Part shown: in pieces, positions 8,560-16,948 of the stretch
Layout: every line of letters begins with the position of its first letter
Position numbering within the stretch: position 1 is the stretch's first letter
Assembly: GCF_002355435.1 (NCBI RefSeq)
Contig: NZ_AP017313.1
Location: forward strand, 1,798,001-1,862,000
DNA length: 64,000 nt
Direction of reading: 5' to 3'
Source of the DNA: Mucilaginibacter gotjawali
GTDB taxonomy: Bacteria > Bacteroidota > Bacteroidia > Sphingobacteriales > Sphingobacteriaceae
Made by a program: the position numbers and the translations under genes
The notes under the pieces: model-generated
Told to the model about the DNA's origin: nothing
Databases searched by the model: none
The model's input: the letters and a program-made list of their open reading frames with translations, nothing else

Positions 8560-8787
8560 ATGGATAATGATCAATGCTCGGTAGCTTTTGAGATAAAGTA
8601 TTCGGGCAGCCTGTTTTTTTGTGAAGCGCTGCTGCAGGCTTACAGCTATAGAGTCTATTTTAATAACCGCTATATGGCCGATATGGAATATGATGCCGGT
8701 GCAGGGTGGATACAAACCAACGGAACGCTGCTGCCTGCTGCCACTATTGAAGAAATTGGCGCACATATTGACGGGCAGCTCGACTGA
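8560..8787 (+). CDS. Hypothetical protein, 75 residues
   Basis: The protein begins MDNDQCSVAFEIKYSG and ends IGAHIDGQLD. It is small, acidic and soluble, with alternating hydrophobic residues that suggest a short beta sheet and a C-terminal helix. An upstream ATG at 8512 would add 16 residues (MLKILAFYKFMF...), but that stretch is the palindrome and -7 box, so I prefer 8560. No family is recognised. Confidence 0.55.
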   Translation: MDNDQCSVAFEIKYSGSLFFCEALLQAYSYRVYFNNRYMADMEYDAGAGWIQTNGTLLPAATIEEIGAHIDGQLD

Positions 8788-8816
8788 AATAATGCAGACG
8801 GGATATGAAAGCGGAT

Positions 8817-9050
8817 TTACATCCGCATGCGTAAGGAAACTGAACGTCCCAACGCCTGGATCAACTCGGGATCGATGGTTTTGCTATCGTCTTTTTGTAC
8901 CCAAACCCTTTTTTCGTTTTTTATCAAACCAACCTTTTCGCCGTTCAGCAATAGATTTAATTCAGTACTGTGCTGATCGATCAGCTTACTGTCAATAATC
9001 TGGTATACGTAATCTTTATCGTTAAATGTAATGCGCAGCGGTAACCCCAT
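8817..9050 (-). CDS. Hypothetical protein, 77 residues
   Basis: The protein reads MGLPLRITFNDKDYVYQIID and continues with KVGLIKNEKRVWVQKDDSK, a small beta-rich soluble protein with a short basic C-terminus. The even charge pattern and clean start make it a credible gene. It converges on the 75-residue gene at 8560 with 29 bases between their stops. I do not recognise a named family. Confidence 0.6.
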   Translation of the reverse strand: MGLPLRITFNDKDYVYQIIDSKLIDQHSTELNLLLNGEKVGLIKNEKRVWVQKDDSKTIDPELIQALGRSVSLRMRM

Positions 9051-9522
9051 AGCTCAAATCCTCCTCTGTAAAGGTAACTTTTAATCTTGAATTAAAAAAC
9101 AGTGTGTTTAAACAGGGAGGAAAGCCGGGTGGGCTCATAGTCAATGGTCCATGGCAAAACCGTTTATATCTTGCATGGCCATCATCTATGGACTGTTGAC
9201 CCAAAAGGGTGTTCGTCCGTTTTCCCCACAAACATCCCATAAAACAAAAAAACACCCCTGCGTTATCCTTCCCCCAACCACTCCCCAACCCATCTATCCC
9301 CCATATCCGCACCATTGGTGCGTTCTGCATCCGTTGCTGTTTTTTCCATTTTGGTCCCAGCAGGGTCTCCGGCACGGGACCCTGCGTTGTGGGTGATCTC
9401 CAGAAACGCAGGGTCCTCTGCGAGAGACCCCGCTGAGACTTTAAAGGTGAGTAGTGGGTAGCAAGTGATTTTGTCTGCGATAATCCCCCGCTGACAACAG
9501 ACCACTCACCACTCACCATTCA
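9051..9522. repeat. Repeat-filled gap without a credible gene
   Basis: This 472-base stretch holds repeat material. An imperfect inverted pair around GGTCCATGG and TATGGACTG lies at about 9138-9202. A large hairpin lies at 9358-9435, and a purine/pyrimidine-biased short-repeat tract with CACTCACCACTCACC-like units lies at about 9495-9535. A 165-codon frame on the minus strand crosses it, but its translation is dictated by the repeats (VSGEWSVVSG), and I do not consider it coding. Confidence 0.6.
9358..9435. repeat. REP-like hairpin element
   Basis: GGACCCTGCGTT and AACGCAGGGTCC are perfect 12-base arms around a 16-base loop. Outer arms CAGCAGGGTCTC (9358-9369) and GAGACCCCGCTG (9424-9435) pair imperfectly. 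The GC-rich foldback within AT-richer sequence resembles dispersed REP or MITE units. Confidence 0.55.
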
Positions 9523-10869
9523 CTACTCACCAATTGACTCATCCGCAATCTTTATCGCTTCGCTGATGATGGCCAGGCCTTCATCAATCTGCTCTTTGGT
9601 GACGCATAGGGGCGGTGCTATAAATATAAAGTTCCAGCGTACAAAAGTGTACATGCCCAGTTCCTTTATTTTGGCGGCAACCTTGTTCATTACTTTCATT
9701 TCATCAGGTTTGGCGTTGAAGGGAGCCATAGGCTCTTTGGTATCGCGGTTCTTCACCAGTTCGATACAGCCCAGCAGGCCGGTATTGCGCCAGTCGCCTA
9801 TGGAGGGGTGTTTTTGTTTAAGCAGTTCTACTTGTTCATCCACATATTTACCCATGGCGATGGTGTTTTCAATCAGCTTGTCATCTTCGTAGATCTGCAA
9901 AGTTTCCAAAGCAGCGGCACAGCAAACCGGGTGGGCCGAGTAGGTGAGGCCAAGCGGCAGCATGGCGTCGTCATATTTGGCAGCGATCTTATCCGTCACC
10001 ATTAAACAGCCAAAGGGCAGGTAACCGCAGGTAAGGCCTTTGGCCATAGCCACCATATCAGGCACAATGCTATGGTTCTGGAAGCCGAACCATTGCCCCG
10101 TACGGCCAAAACCGCTCATTACTTCGTCAATGATGAGCAGGATGCCGTTTTTATCGCAGATCTCCCTAACCGCTTTCATATAACCCTCGGGATATTTAAA
10201 GCAGCCGGAGGTGCCTGATTCGCCCTCAAAAAGCATCGCAGCAATATTACCCGGACCTTCATAAGCAATCAGTCTTTCCAGCTGGGCAACGGAGTCGCTC
10301 AGCAAAGTTTCTTTGCCATAAGGCCAGCGGTAAGCGTAGGGAATATCAATATGTACAAAATTAGGCGCCTGCTGTGCATCCGCGGGTATTTTGCGCGGGT
10401 CGCCACCGGCTGACATTACCCCATAGGTTGAGCCATGATAGGATTGATAGCGGCTGATGATCTTGTGCCTGCCGGTATACAAGCGGGCCAGTTTAATAGC
10501 ATTCTCGATAGAAGTAGCACCGCAGAGGGTGAAAAATGCTTTGTTAAGATCGCCGGGGCAGATCTCTGCCAGCTTTTTACCCAGGTCGCCACGGGCTTTG
10601 GTAACGCAGCTGGGGGTAACGTAGGCTACTTCCTGCATTTGCCTTACCACCGCATCGGTAATGCGCTGGTTGCCATGGCCAATGTTGACGTTCATCAGTC
10701 CGGATGAAAAGTCGATATAACGCTTGCCGTCATAATCGTACAGGTAAACGCCTTCCGCCCGTTTAACGGCAATCGGGTCGATGCCTTTTTGTTTACTCCA
10801 GGAGAATAGGGTATGATCCTGGTTATCCCGGATAATTTCCTGTGCTGCGGTGATTTCGGTGTCTATCAT
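9523..10869 (-). CDS. Class III PLP-dependent aminotransferase
   Basis: At 448 residues this matches fold-type I class III (omega-amino acid) aminotransferases. The PLP Lys is K277 in MVAMAKGLTCGYLPFG, the pyridine-binding Asp is D248 in IIDEVMSGFGRTG, and YHGSTYG and SSGLMNVNIGHG match the family. Such enzymes transaminate beta-alanine, taurine, GABA or similar omega-amines with pyruvate or 2-oxoglutarate. The next gene upstream encodes a CoA-acylating semialdehyde dehydrogenase, and a divergent Lrp regulator follows. An amine that yields malonate or methylmalonate semialdehyde is therefore likely, with beta-alanine the simplest guess. A 249-base repeat composite separates it from mmsA, so co-transcription is uncertain. 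Confidence 0.9.
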   Translation of the reverse strand: MIDTEITAAQEIIRDNQDHTLFSWSKQKGIDPIAVKRAEGVYLYDYDGKRYIDFSSGLMNVNIGHGNQRITDAVVRQMQEVAYVTPSCVTKARGDLGKKLAEICPGDLNKAFFTLCGATSIENAIKLARLYTGRHKIISRYQSYHGSTYGVMSAGGDPRKIPADAQQAPNFVHIDIPYAYRWPYGKETLLSDSVAQLERLIAYEGPGNIAAMLFEGESGTSGCFKYPEGYMKAVREICDKNGILLIIDEVMSGFGRTGQWFGFQNHSIVPDMVAMAKGLTCGYLPFGCLMVTDKIAAKYDDAMLPLGLTYSAHPVCCAAALETLQIYEDDKLIENTIAMGKYVDEQVELLKQKHPSIGDWRNTGLLGCIELVKNRDTKEPMAPFNAKPDEMKVMNKVAAKIKELGMYTFVRWNFIFIAPPLCVTKEQIDEGLAIISEAIKIADESIGE

Positions 10870-10870
10870 A

Positions 10871-11119
10871 AGCCCCCTCTAAATCCCCCTGAAGGGCAAT
10901 GTCATTAAGTTAAGGAAAAAGTGAAGGGAATTAATATCGAATAATGAATGTCGAATTTCGAAGTTTCTTACTTCATTATTCAATATTCGGCATTGGGTGT
11001 TCGATATTAAAATTCCTTAACTTAATGACATTGCCCTGAAGGGGGAGACTTTTTATTATATTGTTATTTAATTAATTAATTATCTTTTTTATGCTCCCCC
11101 TTTAGGGGGCTGGGGGGCT
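10871..11119. repeat. Composite repeat: CCCCCTCTAAAT element interrupted by a MITE
   Basis: The gap between the aminotransferase and mmsA contains CCCCCTCTAAATCCCCCTGAA (about 10873-10893), then a 143-base MITE, then TGAAGGGGGAGACTTT (11037-11052) and a CTCCCCCTTTAGGGGGC tail (11094-11110). The outer parts match the inverted-repeat element between lysA and lysC (33559-33708), so an older palindromic element has been interrupted. Confidence 0.7.
10894..11036. mobile_element. MITE, family A, copy 1
   Basis: Perfect 24-base terminal inverted repeats starting GGGCAATGTCATTAAGTTAA (10894-10917 and 11013-11036) flank a 95-base core with its own inverted structure. TGAA is present immediately outside both ends (10890-10893 and 11037-11040), a likely target-site duplication. 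There is no coding capacity. The same termini recur at 44295-44463, so it is a non-autonomous element mobilised from elsewhere. Confidence 0.8.
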
Positions 11120-12576
11120 CAACTCATCCAGTTAACCCCTGCCTCTGCGTTCCACTTGGTGGTGCTCTTTTTTAGCTTGGTCCAAAACTCAATGGAGCTT
11201 TTGCCCGTAATGTCGCCTACGCCAAACTTGCTTTCGTTCCATCCGCCAAAGGAAAATGGTTCACGTGGTACCGGCACGCCAATATTTACGCCTACCATGC
11301 CTGCGCTTGCTTTTTCTATTACATAACGTGCCGCACCACCGTTTTGGGTGAACACGCTGGCCGCATTACCGTAAGGGTTGGCATTTTCAATGGCCAGGGC
11401 CTCATCCAGCGTATTGGTGCGGATGATAGATATCACCGGGCCAAATACCTCTTCGCGGGCGATGGCCATATCAGGGGTAACATAATCGATAACGGTTGGG
11501 CCAACATAGGTGCCGTTTTCCTTGCCGGGTACCTTTACATTGCGGCCATCAACCAGTATTTTGGCCCCCTGTGCTTCAGCTTCAGTAATGTACCTTTCAA
11601 TGCGCTCCTGCGAGGCTTTGTTAATCACGGCGCCCAGCGTATCACCTGCTACCAGTTTCCGGGCTTCAATACAAATTTTATCTATAATATGATCAACCGG
11701 GCCTACACCCAGCATAGCCGAAGCCGCCATGCAGCGTTGCCCGGCACAGCCGCTCATGGAAGCGGTTACGTTTTGGGCGGTCATATCGGGCGTGGCATCG
11801 GGCAGCACCAATAAATGGTTTTTTGCACCGCCAAGCGCCAGGCATCGTTTTAAATTTTGCGTAGCACGGCGGTAAACATGCTGGGCTATTTTGGTCGACC
11901 CAACAAAGGATACGGCTTCAATGCCCGGGTGGTCGCAAATGGCGTTTACAATTTCGGCATCGCCATGTACTATATTAAACACACCATCGGGCAAACCGGC
12001 TTCTTTAAGTAGTTGGGCTATGCGGCCAATACTCAGGGGCACTTTTTCCGATGGTTTAATGATCATGCAGTTGCCCAGGGCGATAGCGTTGGGGATGGTC
12101 CAGTTGGGTACCATTGTGGGGAAATTAAACGGAACGATGGAGGCCACCACGCCCAAAGGCGCTTTTTCGGTGCGGCATTCAACGCCTTTGCTTACTTCCA
12201 GTATTTCGCCGGTGATCAGCTGGGGCAGTGAGCAGGCAAATTCAGTCAGTTCGATACATTTCTCAATCTCTGCAATGGACTCGACGATCGTTTTACCATT
12301 TTCTTCACTCCCCATGGCTGCCAATTCATGCAAATGCTTTTCCAGCAAAGCCTTGTACCGGAAAAAAACCTGTACACGTTCTTTTATACGCGTTTTGCTC
12401 CAGGTGGTAAAAGCTTTTTGGGCGGATAGAACGGCTATATCAAGGTCCACGGCTGATGAACAGGGGAGTTCGGTCAGCAAGGTGCCATCGACAGGCGAGG
12501 TAATATCCAGGATCCGCTGGGATTCAATGGTAATAAACTCACCATTTATAAAATTTTTTATCGGCTCGTATTTCAT
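11119..12576 (-). CDS. mmsA: CoA-acylating (methyl)malonate-semialdehyde dehydrogenase
   Basis: The 485-residue ALDH-fold enzyme has catalytic C282 in AGQRCMAAS and the hallmark LGGAKNHLLVLPDA, in which Asn replaces the general-base Glu of hydrolytic ALDHs. It oxidises methylmalonate semialdehyde or malonate semialdehyde to propionyl-CoA or acetyl-CoA with NAD and CoA. IVPFNFPTMVP and the ESKFGVGDITG end are typical of the family, and length is normal. It would use the product of the neighbouring aminotransferase. The Lrp/AsnC gene on the opposite strand, 104 bases away, is a plausible regulator. Confidence 0.93.
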   Translation of the reverse strand: MKYEPIKNFINGEFITIESQRILDITSPVDGTLLTELPCSSAVDLDIAVLSAQKAFTTWSKTRIKERVQVFFRYKALLEKHLHELAAMGSEENGKTIVESIAEIEKCIELTEFACSLPQLITGEILEVSKGVECRTEKAPLGVVASIVPFNFPTMVPNWTIPNAIALGNCMIIKPSEKVPLSIGRIAQLLKEAGLPDGVFNIVHGDAEIVNAICDHPGIEAVSFVGSTKIAQHVYRRATQNLKRCLALGGAKNHLLVLPDATPDMTAQNVTASMSGCAGQRCMAASAMLGVGPVDHIIDKICIEARKLVAGDTLGAVINKASQERIERYITEAEAQGAKILVDGRNVKVPGKENGTYVGPTVIDYVTPDMAIAREEVFGPVISIIRTNTLDEALAIENANPYGNAASVFTQNGGAARYVIEKASAGMVGVNIGVPVPREPFSFGGWNESKFGVGDITGKSSIEFWTKLKKSTTKWNAEAGVNWMS

Positions 12577-12680
12577 TTAAAATCAAAATTACTGCATAAT
12601 TTTTATATTTCAATATAAATATCTGCAAATTATTTATTTTTGATATGTTAATACTAAAAATTATTCACTATCTTCATTAA

Positions 12681-13175
12681 ATGGAAAAGAATAGCCCAAC
12701 GGTTAATGCCGGCAATTCGTTAGACGAGATAGATTTTGCCATCATCAGTTTTATGCAGAACGACGGCAGGACCTCCTTTACTGTGATTGCAGAAAAACTG
12801 AATGTATCTATCGGTACTATCCGTACCCGGTTTAACCGCCTGCTGGAGGAAAATGTGATCACCATTATCGGCAGGGTTGATCCCGGTAAGGTTGGTTTCC
12901 GCTCCTATGCGCATGTTGCCGTGTACGTAAGGCCGGCTCATTTAAAAGAGCAGGTGGCACAAACCATTGCCCTGATGCCAGAAGTGAGTTTCCTTGCCGG
13001 AACCTTTGGCGAATACGACCTTGAGGTGGATGTGATGTGCCGCGATAACGATCACCTGGTTGATTTTGTAAATAAGATCTCGACCATTGAAGGTGTTTTT
13101 CAAACCAAAACCACTATTTATTTTAAAGTGTACAAATACGCTCAACCCGACCTGGCTTTGCTTGAAACCAAATAA
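12681..13175 (+). CDS. Lrp/AsnC family transcriptional regulator
   Basis: The 164-residue protein has an AsnC-type winged HTH (about 14-65, with VIAEKLNVSIGTIRTRFNRL as the recognition unit) and a C-terminal RAM effector domain (75-155, LAGTFGEYDLEVDV). Lrp-type octamers bind amino acids and regulate nearby catabolic genes. Divergent placement opposite mmsA and the aminotransferase makes those its likely targets. The effector would be an amino acid such as beta-alanine or valine; this is inference. Confidence 0.9.
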   Translation: MEKNSPTVNAGNSLDEIDFAIISFMQNDGRTSFTVIAEKLNVSIGTIRTRFNRLLEENVITIIGRVDPGKVGFRSYAHVAVYVRPAHLKEQVAQTIALMPEVSFLAGTFGEYDLEVDVMCRDNDHLVDFVNKISTIEGVFQTKTTIYFKVYKYAQPDLALLETK

Positions 13176-13317
13176 ACAGGTTTTTTTTATGTAATTTTTT
13201 TATGGTTTAGCCAAACAATTGCCACATGAGTTATTGTTTACATAAATAATGAATTATATTTACTACACTAAATTCTTCCACTAAGGAACCTGTTGTAAAC
13301 TGTTAATTTATTTTTGT

Positions 13318-14391
13318 ATGAAGATCAGGAAAAAACTGTTTGTTGGCTTTGGGATACTATTTGTAGTGGTGATGTTTTTTGGAGCCGCCTCTATCTATTA
13401 TATTGAGAAGATCTCTGAAACCGCAAAAGTAACACTGAAGAACAATTATAATACCCTCACTTTTACCAGGGATATGCGCTCGGTGCTTGATGAAAATGAC
13501 CTGCCCTTATCGGCAAAAGCCTCCGATGCCTTTAACAGCGCACTAAAAAAACAGGAAAACAACATTACCGAAAATGGCGAAAATGAAGCAACAGCCGGCG
13601 TACGGAGAGACTTTGACCAGTTGATCAATCCATCCGGAAGCCTGGCGCAAAAGCAGGCATTGGTGAGACATGTGCGATTGTTATTAAAAACTATTGACGG
13701 CCTTAATATGAAGGCAATTACAGATAAAAACAACGCCACGCACGAAACGGTAAATAACGCCACCGTTTACCTTGGGGCGGGCGGCTTTATTACCTTCCTG
13801 ATCATCTTTGTTTTGATATCTAATTTCCCCGGCTTTATTGTTAACCCGCTTCACCAGCTTGCGGATGGATTTATGGAAGTGAGCCATGAAAACTATGAAA
13901 CCAGGCTTGATCTGCAAACCAGCGAGGAGTTTGCCGAGTTATCAAATGCATTTAACGCTATGGCCGAGCGGTTGGGTAAAAATGAAAATATCAACCTAAC
14001 AAAAAGGCTCTCGGCCGAAAGCCAGGTTAAAATTATGGCAGAAGCTATGCCCGACGCTGTGATTGCTGTAAATGAGAAGCAGGAAGTATTATTTATTAAC
14101 ATGGTTGGGCGCAAAATGCTGAAAATTGGTGAAAAACCGGTAGCGGGGCAAACCCTGCATGCTGTCATAAAACACAAGGATTTGCTGAAATCAATCGCTG
14201 GAAAGAATAATGATAAAAATGCTGTGGCAATTGATATTAATTCAGATCAGTTTGAACTGCATAGTTTTGAAATTGTAGTGCCGAATTTAAAGCCCGACCC
14301 CATAGGTACGCTCCAGTTTTCGGGATTTCCCGCCGGAATGATCTACATATTAAAAAATAGCAGCGAAAAGGAAAAGGTTAAAAGTGTTTAA
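13318..14391 (+). CDS. HAMP-PAS membrane receptor lacking a kinase domain
   Basis: The 357-residue protein has TM1 (8-29), a periplasmic helical sensor (30-148), TM2 (150-172), a HAMP domain (173-225, starting at the conserved Pro in FIVNPLHQLADGF) and a PAS-like domain (237-345, MPDAVIAVNEKQEVLFIN). This is the layout of KinB-type sensor kinases, but it stops at SSEKEKVKSV, with no HisKA or ATPase domain and no remnant downstream. It may signal through a partner kinase or be a truncated kinase. It is followed 126 bases later by the polyketide synthase gene. TATTTTTG, a -7-like box, sits directly before the ATG. Confidence 0.8.
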   Translation: MKIRKKLFVGFGILFVVVMFFGAASIYYIEKISETAKVTLKNNYNTLTFTRDMRSVLDENDLPLSAKASDAFNSALKKQENNITENGENEATAGVRRDFDQLINPSGSLAQKQALVRHVRLLLKTIDGLNMKAITDKNNATHETVNNATVYLGAGGFITFLIIFVLISNFPGFIVNPLHQLADGFMEVSHENYETRLDLQTSEEFAELSNAFNAMAERLGKNENINLTKRLSAESQVKIMAEAMPDAVIAVNEKQEVLFINMVGRKMLKIGEKPVAGQTLHAVIKHKDLLKSIAGKNNDKNAVAIDINSDQFELHSFEIVVPNLKPDPIGTLQFSGFPAGMIYILKNSSEKEKVKSV

Positions 14392-14517
14392 ATAAGGTTT
14401 AACTATTAGCTTAGTGTAATGTTGTATATGCTCATGCAACTTACCTGGTAGTGTTTTTATTTTTAGATTTTAAGCAACTGGCACGTTAATAGATACGTAG
14501 GTATAAATAAACATTAT

Positions 14518-15585
14518 ATGCCATTTATAGCTGCAGTATCAAAAATAGACCTTCCCTTTAAAATTAAACAAACAGAAGCCAAAAAACATGCCCTGGAGAT
14601 GTTTTCGGCCAATTTCCCGGAAGCCAACCGGCTCATTTTTGCCTTTGATAACACCGAAATTATCGACCGGAATTTATCCGGGCCACTTGATTACTATACA
14701 CAACCCAATACTTTTGAAGAACGGAACAATACATATATCCGGTTGTCACTTGAATGGTCAGTTAAGGCAATTGAGGATTGTATAAAAAAAGCTGACATCG
14801 ATAAAGAGGATATTACCGATATTTTATTCGTTTCAACTACCGGGCTGGCAACGCCCAGCATGGATGCACAAATCATTAATAAAATGAGGCTGAACCAGCA
14901 CATTAACCGCATCCCGGTATGGGGCCTGGGTTGTGGCGGCGGAGTTTCAGGTATGGCCAAAGCAAACACGCTGGCCAAAGCAAACCCTGATGCGGTGGTA
15001 CTGCTGGTGGCAGTTGAATTGTGCTCTTTAACACTCATTAAAAGTGATTACAGTAAAAGTAATTTTATTGGCTCCAGCCTGTTTTCCGACGGGATCGCTG
15101 CGTGCATCATTAAAGGCAATAACCACCAAAATACCACGGGCGTAAATTATGTGGCTGCAAGCAGTAAATTGTATTACGATTCGCTGGAGGTGATGGGCTG
15201 GGATTTTCAGGACACGGGTTTTAAAGTGTTGTTTTCAAAGGACATACCGGCCTTTATTACGCAGTATATTAACACAGATATTGTTAATTTTTTAGAAAAA
15301 CAAGGCCTTAAATTGAGCGATATCAAAAACTTTATTTTTCACCCGGGTGGAAAGAAAGTACTGGATGCTTACCAGAATGCTTTAGGTGTTGAGGGCGGTT
15401 TTTTAGGAAATACCCGAAAGGTGATGAACGATTACGGCAATATGAGCAGCGCGACGGTTTTGTATGTGCTGGAAAAGTTTATGACCGACGGCTTTGAACC
15501 CGGCTATGGATTAATGCTGGCCATGGGGCCGGGTTTTTCAAGCGAGATGGTTTTATTGAAGTCCGAAAGTCCGGAAAGTCAGTAA
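14518..15585 (+). CDS. Type III polyketide synthase
   Basis: This 355-residue chalcone-synthase-fold protein has the Cys-His-Asn triad C139 (WGLGCGGGVSG), H275 (FIFHPGGKKV) and N308 (DYGNMSS). Such homodimers extend acyl-CoA or fatty acyl starters with malonyl-CoA to make alkylpyrones or alkylresorcinols that can enter membranes. The following ICMT-type methyltransferase gene mirrors the bpsA-bpsB (ypbQ) pair of Bacillus subtilis, where the product is methylated. The last eight residues, KSESPESQ, are encoded by the start of a dispersed repeat (15560-15691), so the native C-terminus has been replaced or extended. Confidence 0.92.
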   Translation: MPFIAAVSKIDLPFKIKQTEAKKHALEMFSANFPEANRLIFAFDNTEIIDRNLSGPLDYYTQPNTFEERNNTYIRLSLEWSVKAIEDCIKKADIDKEDITDILFVSTTGLATPSMDAQIINKMRLNQHINRIPVWGLGCGGGVSGMAKANTLAKANPDAVVLLVAVELCSLTLIKSDYSKSNFIGSSLFSDGIAACIIKGNNHQNTTGVNYVAASSKLYYDSLEVMGWDFQDTGFKVLFSKDIPAFITQYINTDIVNFLEKQGLKLSDIKNFIFHPGGKKVLDAYQNALGVEGGFLGNTRKVMNDYGNMSSATVLYVLEKFMTDGFEPGYGLMLAMGPGFSSEMVLLKSESPESQ

Positions 15586-15691
15586 AGTCCGGAAGAAAAA
15601 GCCTGGCGATGTATCTTGGTTCCCTAAAGTTAAATGAGTTATTTACCTTATAAATCTTTCCGACTTTCGGTCTTTCCGGACTTTCGGACTC
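15560..15691. repeat. Inverted-repeat element, family F, between PKS and methyltransferase
   Basis: The left arm (about 15560-15595, AAGTCCGAAAGTCCGGAAAG) and inverted right arm (15656-15691, TCTTTCCGGACTTTCGGAC) surround about 60 bases. Related units occur at 16194-16266, 18702-18738 and 31021-31196. The left arm is translated as the end of the PKS, and the right arm ends six bases before the methyltransferase ATG. Confidence 0.7.
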
Positions 15692-15697
15692 AAAAAA

Positions 15698-16189
15698 ATG
15701 TACTTTACAATCTTCATCATCCTCTTCATCATCCAACGCCTTTCCGAGCTATTCATCGCGCGGCGAAATGAAAAATGGCTCCTGTCACAGGGCGCCATTG
15801 AATACGGGCAAAGCCATTATCCGTTTATGATCGCGCTGCATACGTTGTTTATTGTCTCGATCATCGCGGAATACATTTTAAAAGGGCAGCCTCCCATTTC
15901 GTGGGTCTTCCTGGTGCTGTTTATTGCTGTGCTATCGTTCAAATACTGGGCGCTATCATCTTTAGGCAAATACTGGAACACCAAAATATACCGCATCCCC
16001 GGTGTTTACCCGGTAAAAAAAGGCCCTTATAGATTTTTAAAACACCCCAATTATATGGAGGTGGTTTGCGAGATCGCCATCATACCCCTGGTTTTTCATT
16101 TGTACGATACGGCCATCATTTTTACGCTATTAAACGCTGTGATGCTTTGGGTGAGGGTAGGAGTGGAGAATAAGGTTTGGGCGGAGTAA
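15698..16189 (+). CDS. ICMT-family membrane methyltransferase (YpbQ/BpsB-like)
   Basis: The 163-residue integral membrane protein has about four helices. The C-terminal signature YPVKKGPYRFLKHPNYMEVV contains the GPYRxxxHPxY motif of isoprenylcysteine carboxyl methyltransferase-like enzymes that bind S-adenosylmethionine. In Bacillus the homologue BpsB (YpbQ) O-methylates alkylpyrones made by the adjacent type III PKS. The same gene order here strongly suggests methylation of the PKS product in the membrane. A 31-base palindrome follows the stop by four bases and may end the transcript. Confidence 0.88.
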   Translation: MYFTIFIILFIIQRLSELFIARRNEKWLLSQGAIEYGQSHYPFMIALHTLFIVSIIAEYILKGQPPISWVFLVLFIAVLSFKYWALSSLGKYWNTKIYRIPGVYPVKKGPYRFLKHPNYMEVVCEIAIIPLVFHLYDTAIIFTLLNAVMLWVRVGVENKVWAE

Positions 16190-16193
16190 AAGA

Positions 16194-16266
16194 GACTTCC
16201 GAAGTTTTCAAAACTTCGGAAGTCTGGCCCGGATTTTTTCTTTCGGACTTTCCCGACTTTCGGACT
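16194..16266. repeat. 31-base palindrome plus family F half-unit
   Basis: GACTTCCGAAGTTTT and its exact complement meet around one central C (16194-16224), giving a near-perfect 31-base palindrome just after the methyltransferase stop. A half-unit of the family F repeat (CTTTCGGACTTTCCCGACTT at 16240-16259) follows and reaches the clpP stop. The structure could act as a two-way terminator between converging genes. Confidence 0.65.
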
Positions 16267-16948
16267 AACTCCCCAAAATCTCATCAATTATCCCAAATTC
16301 CTTTGCCTCTGCTGATTTCATCCAAAAATCGCGGTCGCATACATCATGAACCCTTTGGTATTCCTGGTGGCAGTGTTTTACATAAATTTCGTAAAGTTCC
16401 TTTTTTACTTTAAGTATTTCCCTGGCGGTAATTTCAATATCCGATGCCGGGCCCTGTACACCGCCTAATGGCTGGTGCAGCATTACCCTTGAATGATTGA
16501 GGCAGGCGCGTTTACCTTCGGCGCCGGCACACAAGATGATGGAAGCAAATGAAGCGGCCATACCTGTGCAAATAGTAGCAACATCCGGTGTGATCAGCTG
16601 CATGGTATCGTAGATCCCGAAGCCAGCATATACCGATCCTCCGGGTGAGTTAATGTAAATTTGGATATCGCGCTTCGGATCGGCGGATTGCAGGAAAAGC
16701 AACTGGGCCTGGATGATATTGGCTACATTATCGTCAATGGCGGTCCCGAGGAAGATGATCCTGTCCATCATCAGCCTCGAAAATACGTCCAGTTGGGATA
16801 TGTTTAGTTGGCGTTCCTCGATAATATAGGGCGTCATCCCCATCCTGAAGGCGTTTTTGCCTGTTTGTGAGGTATAGTTGTCTACCAAAGTAGCGTCAAT
16901 ACGAAGGTGGCTCACAGCATAGCTGCGAAATTCATTTTTGTAATTCAT
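16265..16948 (-). CDS. clpP: ATP-dependent Clp protease proteolytic subunit
   Basis: The 227-residue serine protease has S133 in GMAASFASIIL, H158 in VMLHQP and D170 in GPASDIEI, the ClpP triad. It has a longer N-terminus (about 45 residues before the core) than the roughly 195-residue Proteobacterial enzyme, which is usual in Bacteroidota. It forms tetradecameric chambers fed by ClpX or ClpC. No clpX gene is adjacent, and the usual tig-clpP-clpX order is not seen, so this may be a second copy. The gene is followed by family F repeat DNA. Confidence 0.93.
   Translation of the reverse strand: MNYKNEFRSYAVSHLRIDATLVDNYTSQTGKNAFRMGMTPYIIEERQLNISQLDVFSRLMMDRIIFLGTAIDDNVANIIQAQLLFLQSADPKRDIQIYINSPGGSVYAGFGIYDTMQLITPDVATICTGMAASFASIILCAGAEGKRACLNHSRVMLHQPLGGVQGPASDIEITAREILKVKKELYEIYVKHCHQEYQRVHDVCDRDFWMKSAEAKEFGIIDEILGS

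Noticed and set aside
9022..9519. A 165-codon minus-strand frame
   Set aside because: Its translation follows short repeats and the 9358-9435 hairpin and overlaps the start of the 77-residue gene; composition is not protein-like.
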